Assembly (NCBI GenBank): GCA_023213315.1
Contig: JAKCPI010012593.1
Coordinates: forward strand, 19,562 to 83,561
Length of the DNA: 64,000 bases
Source: Euborellia annulipes
Lineage: Eukaryota; Arthropoda; Insecta; Dermaptera; Anisolabididae
Direction: 5' to 3'
The notes under the pieces are model-generated. The model did no database searches, was not told the DNA's origin, and saw only the letters and a list, made by a program, of their open reading frames with translations. The position numbers and the translations under genes were made by a program. Every line of letters starts with the position of its first letter. Within the stretch, counting starts at the first letter, position 1. Below, in pieces: positions 56,339-64,000 of this stretch.

Positions 56339-56369
<31 letters not shown>

Positions 56370-56700
56370 CGATTTTCTCAAAATTCGCTCCACAGATTTT
56401 GATTAAAATTCATAAATCAAATTATTTTTTAGATGCTCTTTAAAAAGTATATCAGTGAAATTTTTTGTGGAAATAATTTAAAGTACACTTTACTGATATA
56501 CTTTTTCAATTTTTTGAGATTTTCTCAAAATTCGCTTTAAGGAATTTGATTAAAATTCATAAATCAACTATTTTGTTGATGCTCTTTAAAATGAATATCA
56601 GTGAAATTTTTCGTGACAATTGTTTGAAGTACACTTTATTGATGTGGAAGCGAATTAACATTCGTAGCTCAGTGCTATCTATGAATCGCGTGGTGAAGTT
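56170..56700 (+). repeat. Composite repeat H with internal duplication
   Basis: Contains CTCAGGAACGAAAAAAGCCA, AGTACTAGTACTTTACTGAT and then two further copies of the ACTTTTTCAATTTTTTGAGA-type block near 56500 and 56600, each followed by ATAAATCAA and GATGCTCTTTAAAA. The 5' end is missing. Confidence 0.75.
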
Positions 56701-56725
56701 TGGAACTTAGTTGCTAACTAAATAT

Positions 56726-56820
56726 ATCTCGACACAAAAAAATCTGGTGTGACAAGCACAGTACACAACTTTCTCTTACACTTCGGTAAGAGAAAGTTGT
56801 ATGCTGTGCGAGATTTTTAA
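56726..56820. repeat. Hairpin element X
   Basis: ATATCTCGACACAAAAAAAT leads to CTGGTGTGACAAGCACAGTA and the central CTCTTACACTTCGGTAAGAG inverted pair. The right end is truncated. Confidence 0.75.
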
Positions 56821-57231
56821 TAGAGGGATAGACTCAAAAAATCCCAATATAGGCCTATAATAAAAATATTGCAAACTTTCCATTTAAATGTTTCGATTCC
56901 CTACAAGTTGAAAATCCAATTAACCTCGCAACATCTAACATGGTAAAAGCCTCGGAAACCCTGGAGTGTATCGAATCAGATTACTAAAAGAAAACACTAT
57001 TTTTGTTTAAAGGAAACATTAAAAATTAATAAATTGGCTTGGAGAAGAAACCATAAAATTAATTAATAATCAAATCGAAAAGAACATTTTTTGTTTTCAA
57101 AAAACAATACCCAACTTCTGAGTGAACTAATTAAGAAACGTTCAAAAGGTCGATTATAAAAACAATAGTCGAGTGAATCTTTTCAAACGATTTTGATTGA
57201 AAAAAATTGTGGAGTACAAAAATATATATTT

Positions 57232-57399
57232 TTTTTACTTTCTCTTACCTATGTATATATGTAATATATATATAGAGAGAAAGTATTGGATTCATGTCAA
57301 AAATTCGATGTCGAGATTTTGATGGATCTTCACGTTTTGAGGTCCCCTGAATCCAAAAAAGTGGTTTTCGCGACATGGTCTGTCTGTGTGTGTGTCTGT
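57232..57399 (+). repeat. Composite repeat H, part 1 (split by a hAT element)
   Basis: Begins TTTACTTTCTCTTACCTATG, includes GATGTCGAGATTTTGATGG and CGCGACATGGTCTGTCTGTG. It continues after the 57400-58882 insertion at 58883. Confidence 0.88.
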
Positions 57400-58882
57400 C
57401 AGTGACGGCGCTAGCTTATTCTCAGTGAGGGGGCAGGGGTGGGGCAAACTTATTAACAGGGGGGGCAGTCAATAAATATATAGGCTACATCAACAGAGAA
57501 ACAAAAAATCTGGTGTGACTCGTGGCACCAGATTTTTTGTGTGACCTTAGGAACCGACAGAAGTTTCGGATTCGGCCAGTCTCGGCCAAATTTCATCCGA
57601 AATTTCGTCCTGTCCGAAACCTGAGTTTAAAAAGAGAGATTATGCTCGTATACTAAAAAAAAAACGTCGAGTGAAATTCGCACTTAAAAAAAAGGTCAAA
57701 TGATTTTCGCAAGAGCAAAAATTGGAAATTTTACTAAAAAAAAGATGAATTTTGTATGGGAAATTTTAAGAAAAAGTTTAAAACAAGTTTCGATTTCGGT
57801 CGAAACTAAAATTGAAGCCAAAATTCGGCTTCGGCTGAAAATCTTGTTTCGGTCGGACTCTAGTCGACATAGGCGTATATTTAGTTTCTAACAGCACATA
57901 GCTTCCAATATTTATTTAAATAAAGTTATTTCAAAATTTTTTCAAAATTATTCAAGGAATGTTATGATGATGATTTTTTCAAAATTTCCTAAACAAAGAA
58001 TTACAATAATTTATCGAGGCCAAATCCGGGGGAATCTGGGGGTATGGAAAATTTTTTGAAAATAAGCCACTGAAATCTGCGTTTTTAGCTATCCTGAGTC
58101 GTGAAAAAGATCAAACTTGATGAGGTTAAAAGGCCGGGGCCCCTGTGGAAAAAATTGCAAGAAAAATATTTTTTTTTAATTGAAATTTTAAGATTTGAGC
58201 TAAAAGGGCCCGGGCCCCCTGAGGAAAAAAATTCCAAGAAAATGTTTTTTTTAATTGAAATTTTAACCATGAAAATTATTTTTAATTGGAATTTTAAGGT
58301 GGGAGCGCAATGGGCCCGGGCCCCGGGGATATAGCCCCCCTGTCTGCGGCCCTGGTCACACCACCAGCACGTACAGGGAAATATTTTCAGTTTTGGTTGG
58401 CAGGCTTCCTCACTATCTCCTGAGAAATAGGAAAGCCCAGAAATTTTTCTGAAAGATATTCATAGCTGGTGGATTTACACTTGTATTCGAAGAAGAAAAT
58501 TTTTTTTTAGATTGGGGCTCAATAAAGTTTTTTTTTTTTAATTTAGGTCTTTTTCGGCATCGAAGGCCGATTGGTAAAGTTATCGGATATTTTTTTTTCT
58601 TTTCGATGACATACATTATAATGGCACAAATATTTACTTGACAAAAACTTGAGAGTAACTAAATTTATTTATTAAAATAAAGAATTTAAAAAAATAATCT
58701 TTCTTTTTCACATTGAAATAAAAAGCTTAAAACTTAAATTACATTTTTTTTTAAGGAAAAGTGAATAATTTTAGAAATTTTTTTTATTTGGTTTTCGAGC
58801 TGATTGGGGGGGGCATCCAGGGGGCAAAGATCCTTGCCGGGGGGCGCATGCCCCCCTAGCCCCCCCCGTGGCGCCGTCACTG
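57400..58882. mobile_element. hAT-like element, 1.48 kb, inserted in repeat H
   Basis: Ends CAGTGACGGCGCTAGC and CAGTGACGGCGCCACG (right, reverse complement) are flanked by GTGTCTGT (57392-57399 and 58883-58890). The host repeat is continuous across the insertion when it is removed. It contains further debris, including a hairpin X relic near 57500, another hAT-type end at 58366 (GCGGCCCTG) and a SINE B tail near 58545. No transposase. Confidence 0.9.
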
Positions 58883-59405
58883 GTGTCTGTGTGTGTGTCT
58901 GTGTGTCTGTGAACAAAATATCTCAAGAACGAAAAGAGCTAGGAAGTTGAAATTTTATATTTAAGTTAGGCACCCCCATGGGACGTGACACGAAGCTTTT
59001 GAACAAAATCGACCAAAAAGTACTAGTACTTTACTGATTCACTTTTTCAGTTTTTTTCGATTTTCTCAAAATTTGCTCCAACGATTTTTTTTTAAATTCA
59101 AAAATCAATTATTTTTTAGATTCTCTATAAAATGTATATTCTCATTTTGCGATTGAAATCTTCTGAAGACCACTTTACTCTTGTACTCCATAGAAAAGAT
59201 AGGAGAAATGGTTGCCATGGTATCAAAATATAAATATTTTCCCATACTTATAAATTTTACATCTTGAATTCAATTGTACCCTACTGTCGGAAACTAAATA
59301 CATGTCGACACAAAAAATCTGGTGTGACAAGCACAGTACACAACTTTCGATTACCGAAGGTAAGAGAAAGTTGTGTGCTGTGCGCCAGTCACACCAGATT
59401 TTTTT
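58883..59405 (+). repeat. Composite repeat H, part 2, ending in hairpin X
   Basis: Resumes with GTGTGTGTCTGTGTGTCTGT and runs through TCTCAAGAACGAAAAGAGCT, AGTACTAGTACTTTACTGAT and GGAGAAATGGTTGCCATGGT to CGACACAAAAAATCTGGTGT and the hairpin (59300-59405). It shows the H and X parts in one continuous unit. Confidence 0.88.
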
Positions 59406-59639
59406 AATTTCATTAAGGTCTTTTTCGGCAAAGAAGGCCTCATGGTCGACGTACTCACTAGAAGTGAGCCCCTGAGTGCTTAATATAGGCTAAATGTTAG
59501 TGAATTTTAAATATTTGCAGTTTTGATAACAATTTCCTCAGGAGACATCAATTCTTTTTAAGCTAATTATATTTATGTGTAATTTTTAGGATCGTATATG
59601 TGTCGTGTAAAAAAAAGGATATCTCTTCTTTTGTTAATT

Positions 59640-59840
59640 TTAAATTTAGTAATGAGAGACGACAACCAGCTGATCAAGAATAGACATCTAATTGTGGAGG
59701 GAATGAAAAAAACCCTTTGGAAAGTGAGTCTCGGGTCGGCTGACCCTGACCAGGGTCTGGTTTGGACAGAAGAGGCGCCAGCCGTCTTCAGGATTAACCC
59801 AGATGGCCTCCCGGGAGGTGATCAATCCAATCAAAAGTGA
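59640..59840. other. GC-rich segment with open frames on both strands
   Basis: The plus strand has an 80-codon frame (59598-59840) with VSLGSADPDQGLVWTEEAPA then VFRINPDGLPGG. The minus strand in the same span reads EAIWVNPEDGWRLFCPNQTL. It is unlike the repeats around it. Neither peptide is recognised and splice sites are ambiguous. It may be a host exon on either strand, an old element fragment or a regulatory sequence. Confidence 0.2.
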
Positions 59841-60261
59841 AAATATTGTTTTTAAGGGTCATTCTCTTATTTATATTTTTATTAATAAATTATTTATTGA
59901 TAAAATCAAATTGGAAATTATTTATTTATTTTTTTGTTAATTTTTCTTTGTCAAAATATTAGAAAGTTTAAAATTTCTTATTTTTAGAGAGGGAAGATTA
60001 AATTTCTTATTAAAGAATAATCTTAGACAATATTTCGTCACAAGATCCATAATAATAGACACTTATATACGTATAAGTGATGATACAATTATTACAGAAC
60101 CAAAGATTAAAGACATTTGAATATATACACTTTTAGAGTGTGGGTAGAGAAATTAAACAGGTTTAAGAAATTTAAAAAAAATTTCCATAACTAATAAAAA
60201 ATTCTTTAATCTTTGGGTATAAATATTAATTTTTTTTATGGCTATCTGATTGCAATAAAAC

Positions 60262-60655
60262 TTATTACTTTCTCTTACCTATATATAATATATAGTGAGA
60301 AAGTTTTGCAATCATGTCAATTCAATGTCAAAATGTTGTTGGAATACATGTCTTAAGGTCCTCTTAGACCAAAAAAAGTGATTTTCGCAACATAATGTGT
60401 CTGCGTTTGTGAACAAAAAAGAACAAAAAGAGCTACGAGGTTGAAATTGTATATTTAAGTTAGGTACCCCCCTGGGACGTGACACGAAGCTTTTGAACAA
60501 AATCGCCCAAAAAGTACTATTACTGATGTACTTTTTCAAGTTAGGAACTAAGGTGCTATGGGAAAGTAAATATATCTCGACACCAAAAAATCTGGTGTGA
60601 CAGAAGGTAAGAGAAAGTTGTGTGCTGTGCGTAAAGTCACACCATATTTTTTTTT
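60262..60655 (+). repeat. Composite repeat H-X, short internally deleted copy
   Basis: Begins TTACTTTCTCTTACCTATAT, keeps AAGAGCTACGAGGTTGAAAT and CGAAGCTTTTGAACAAAATC. It then jumps from GATGTACTTTTTCAAG directly to GGAACTAAGGTGCTATGGGA and the hairpin. Roughly 400 bp against about 1 kb for the full unit. Confidence 0.82.
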
Positions 60656-61556
60656 TATTTATTATATTAATATTCAATAATAACCAATCTTGTAATAAAA
60701 CGTTGCCTGTGATTTATTTATTAATATGATAGAAAATGAAACAAATTTCAAGAATCTCAAAATCCCCCTTTACTTTTTGACTCTCTAAAATTATGACATT
60801 TGGCTTACATATTTGTATTAAATAACGTATGTAAATTTATTCAAACCTTGTATTATTAAATAAAAAAATATTAAGATAACAACGACAATAAATTTATTGA
60901 TCCATCTTTAAAACACACCTGTTTTATAAGATCTGTCTTTAAATTCGAAATATTTATTATTTAATACGAATCCAAAAGAGTATAGACAGATTGAGAGATA
61001 GCTTAAGGGGAAATTCATTTTTGAATATGCCAAATAACAAAATGAGATAGCCAAATCAGTGTAACACTTAAATGTAAATAAATATTTATTTATAAGTAAA
61101 ATAGAAAGTCGATGATTAATTTTTCTTTATTGAGACTTCAAGCCATGATTACGTGAACACATAAGAGTAAGAAATCAGATGAAAAAATCCAGTCCTATAA
61201 AGATGAGTGTTGTATCTTAAAATCGACCGATTAAGTTGATTTAATCTTAATGAAAGGGATTGAAATTCGAAAAGAATACCAAAGCACATCATCTGATTGA
61301 TATTCCTGGGAGTATCTCTTGGTGATTCATTATCTAAAATTGTGACCTGTGAATGGCTGCCTAACTGGTCTCTCTTTTATTTGATGAGCTCTTCCACCTT
61401 CTGATTGAAAGCACGATCGCTCTCTTGCACAACATAACAATAACAACTAGCGATTGGATATTGTGAAGGTGGAGGAGGCAAAAAAATGTTAGAAAAAGGA
61501 CATGAAAATTGTCGAGAAGATAATCGATTCATTAATAAGAGGTAGAAAATATACTG

Positions 61557-61730
61557 GTAGGCGATTAGCCGAGAGGATTATAATTGAAGGCAATTCGAGT
61601 TCAAATCCAACTCTATTTAAGATGTCTCCTCCTGTGGAAGGAAATGGGAACCCATCTCAGTATTATTCCCATGAAAATTACCACTCAGTTCTGACACTAA
61701 TGACTGAAGAGAGAGAGAGAATGAATGAAT
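61557..61730 (+). repeat. SINE family C
   Basis: GGCGATTAGCCGAGAGGATT (A-box-like TAGCCGAGAGG), AATTCGAGTTCAAATCCAAC (B box), CTCCTGTGGAAGGAAATGGG, CAGTATTATTCCCATGAAAA and a GAGAGAGAGA end. Best preserved head of the three copies. Confidence 0.75.
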
Positions 61731-61828
61731 GAATAAGTTTTATTGGCTCTTTGAGCTTCCTGAGCTACATAACATTGGTCTTTTATGCAAATAAATTAAG
61801 TGTAAATTATGAAGATACATATTAATTA

Positions 61829-62032
61829 TAATGGAGGAATGGAGATATCAGCCAAATTGGAATGATCCAGGTTCAATAAAACCCCCAGAATAAGACCTTT
61901 CGGCTTGAATTTATTTGGCCATCTTCAGAACCAAATACATTACACCAAATAAATTCAGGCCGAAACGTCTTGGGAGTTTTTATTGAACCTGGATTATTCC
62001 AATTTGGCTGATATCTCCATTCCTCCATTATA
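61829..62032. mobile_element. Fold-back element, relative of 8425-8742
   Basis: Arms share GGAGATATCAGCCAAATTGG and AATAAAACCCCCAGAATAAG. On the minus strand (61935-61890) CTGAAGA, GGCC..GCC and GAAA are present but followed by GGTC rather than CGTC. The plus arm keeps GAAACGTC but has lost CTGAAGA. Confidence 0.75.
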
Positions 62033-62292
62033 ATCGCGTCACAGCCACAACCTCAAAAAGCAGATACATATTAATAGTGTAGTCAATTATTTTGAACAAA
62101 TAAGACAAAGAAAAAGAATCGAAAAAGTTTACAAGCCATCAGTCTCACCCCGTTCTGTTTCGAAATTGGAAATTTAAATAACCCAGATCTGAATATCTCA
62201 GGTCTTCTCGATTCCCTTATTGTTACATCTGTGACAATCTCAATTGAATTAGTTTATTGTCACAGATGTAACAACCTTTATAATCTTCTGAA

Positions 62293-62339
62293 TTGTACCT
62301 GAAGAAGGCCACAGAATGAATGGCCGAAACATTGTAATT
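62293..62339 (+). ncRNA. Hammerhead-like motif
   Basis: CTGAAGA (62299-62305), stem II GGCCA/TGGCC around CAGAATGAA, GAAA (62326-62329), C, triplet ATT, then GTAA pairing partly with GTAC before the core. It belongs to the same family as 38771-38946 but here lies in a single arm. Confidence 0.55.
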
Positions 62340-62625
62340 TTTACAAATAAACCACAGTTAAATCGAAAATCGAATTCTTTGACTAATGATAACAACTGTG
62401 AAAGGCTAAACTCCAAAACCAATATTAATTAGAATAAAAAAAAAAAAAAAGAGAAAATAATTATCAAGTCACTTTGAATTAATTTCCCTAAATTTTTATT
62501 TTTTTTTTATTTTTCCCTTTCGGCTACTAAAGCCATTTGGGGTTATACTATATATATTAAATAAGATGCACTGTACCGATGGCTACCGGTGACGTTTTAC
62601 AGGCTGATTCCCCGAGGTCACCCAC

Positions 62626-62666
62626 CGGAGGTTTCGCAGCGCTTGGCATTGTTTGACTGCAACCAT
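62626..62666 (-). other. Candidate first coding exon (13 codons), unproven
   Basis: The minus strand has an ATG in an excellent Kozak setting (GCCACCAAGATGG). It opens MVAVKQCQALRNL and meets a donor CG|GTGGGT after 62626. The phase at that donor (two bases, CG) fits the T that begins the 47143-47281 exon, so the join would read ALRNLRWFPDGRP. The segment is GC-richer than its surroundings. This is inference only: a 13-codon match to one of three phases is weak, and the intron would be over 15 kb. Without splicing, the frame runs on to a nearby stop. Confidence 0.25.
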
Positions 62667-64000
62667 CTTGGTGGCTGTTGCAAGCCCTCAGGCTTATTTT
62701 AATATTATATTTGAATTACATTATTTGCGTATATGCCTGGCAGTTCCGGTACTTCTTAAAACAATCCTAGCTATTCAGTCGCAAAAATATTAAAAAATAA
62801 GAGAATTAAAGAAAATAAAGCTATTAAAGTAATAGCCAACGTATAAATGGTTAGTAATTTCTAATGTGTATGTATGTAACAATTTCCTTTCAAATGACCT
62901 TTGTTAAAGCTCCTCTAACGATGCTGATGATGGTGATTATCCATCGGCATACTCATGACATGATGTGATCTGAATAAACGAGAAGGAGATTCTCTTCTGC
63001 GAGGCGCTCTCAATTCGCACACAAAAAGATCAAGGCCATTTATGTTATTGAATTAAGAAAAAAAAAAAAAAAAAAAAAGTAAGTTAAGCAATAATAAAAG
63101 GGATGCCCGCCTGTTATTATTATATATATTGTATTTCTCAAACTTGCATCATTTCCATCAAGAAAGGATTATTAAAAATTTAACCATGAAATGAACGAGC
63201 CATTTTTATTATAAAAATGACACATGGAGTTTAAAACAATTGAACCGGGACGTGTCTTCTTGATGATTCAAGAAAAATTGAGAAATTTCCCTTCCAATCA
63301 ACCAAATAAATCGTAGAAAAGAGAAATGGTAATAAATTTATTGTTTCGTGAAAAAACAAATAAAATTATACCTCTCTTTTTTTTATTAAAAAAGTGAGTC
63401 AGATATGATTCGAGAAAATTCAATTGTTTCTTTTTATGAAGAATTTATTCGATTGTAATGTGAAATTTAATATTAATTTATCAATATTTTTGCAATTTAA
63501 ACCTTTTTTTTTTTATTTATAAAGAATTTTTATTTGTTATTAAATAAAAAAGAGAGCATGAGTGAAAGTCGATTTCGATGATGTCATGGAATAAAATAGC
63601 AGCATGGCTACAGGAAAAGATGACCTAGGCAAAGAATGCAACCTGAACTCGAGCATCTTAAAAAGAGATTTTGGGAATTATTAAATCAAGATGAAAATAA
63701 ATAGCTATATAAAACGAAGGTTATCAGTTAAATGGTGTTTGAACTTCAAAAAAAAAGTATGTTTTTTTTTAATATAGGATAACAAAAAAAAAAAAAAAAA
63801 TAAGAGATGACACGAAATGATTTTCAGCATCCGAAATAAAAGATTGAATAAAGCGAGATGAAATTTAATTTTTCTAGAACTTAGAAATTCTATTTAATAC
63901 GAAAGGGAAGGTTTAAAACTGAGATAATCTTTCCGAAGCCTTGATTAATGTGTACTCCTAGATTATAGGCAACCGGTCGCTCAATAACGGCTAATGGGTT

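Larger units (their letters stand above)
47282..64000. other. 5' flank or first intron of Shroom
   Basis: No exon joined by phase to the Shroom chain was proven here; weak candidates are listed separately. The rest is repeats and AT-rich DNA. Stretches with nothing I can classify: 47300-48290, 49450-49660, 53100-53390, 55660-56150, 56880-57230, 59850-60250, 60660-61440, 62780-64000. Confidence 0.6.

Noticed and set aside
60312..60677. 121-codon minus-strand frame
   Set aside because: Also within repeat H-X; broken in other copies.

Overview
Eukaryotic, AT-rich and extremely repeat-rich nuclear DNA, most likely from an arthropod. Ten phase-compatible coding exons lie on the minus strand. Nearly everything else is intron packed with transposable elements. 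No bacterial, viral or organellar genes, no rRNA and no CRISPR array were seen. I cannot name the species.

The one protein-coding gene recognised is an arthropod Shroom orthologue, an actin- and Rho-kinase-binding scaffold. It reads right to left from about 47.3 kb to 1.0 kb in ten exons: 47143-47281, 46230-46547, 44432-44662, 43055-43311, 41303-41797, 37935-38292, 36481-36551, 34927-35200, 33238-33395 and 1017-1081. Each has an AG acceptor and a GT donor, and the codon phases join without a shift through all nine junctions, giving about 790 residues. This is the central, low-complexity part of Shroom. The C-terminal ASD2 coiled coil must lie left of base 1, and the first exon is unknown. Candidate 5' exons or promoters lie at 49.2, 51.1, 55.1, 59.7 and 62.6 kb, none proven. 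The intron between the last two exons seen is about 32 kb.

Repeats: (1) hAT-like DNA transposons with short terminal inverted repeats and 8-bp target duplications, several nested. (2) Fold-back elements whose arms carry hammerhead-ribozyme-like motifs (CTGANGA, stem II, GAAAC). (3) A composite repeat of up to about 1 kb starting TACTTTCTCTTACC and often ending in a hairpin element built on AATCTGGTGTGAC. (4) Three tRNA-derived SINE families (A, B, C). (5) 3' ends of non-LTR retrotransposons. (6) Tandem arrays, including about eleven copies of a roughly 145-bp monomer at 11.2-12.95 kb.

The most notable signal is the number of hammerhead-like motifs. The 4094-4136 and 15626-15673 copies have the core plus well paired stems I and II, and several elements carry one motif on each strand. 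Hammerheads are known from Penelope-like elements and retrozymes; here they sit in compact inverted-repeat elements in the introns of a host gene.
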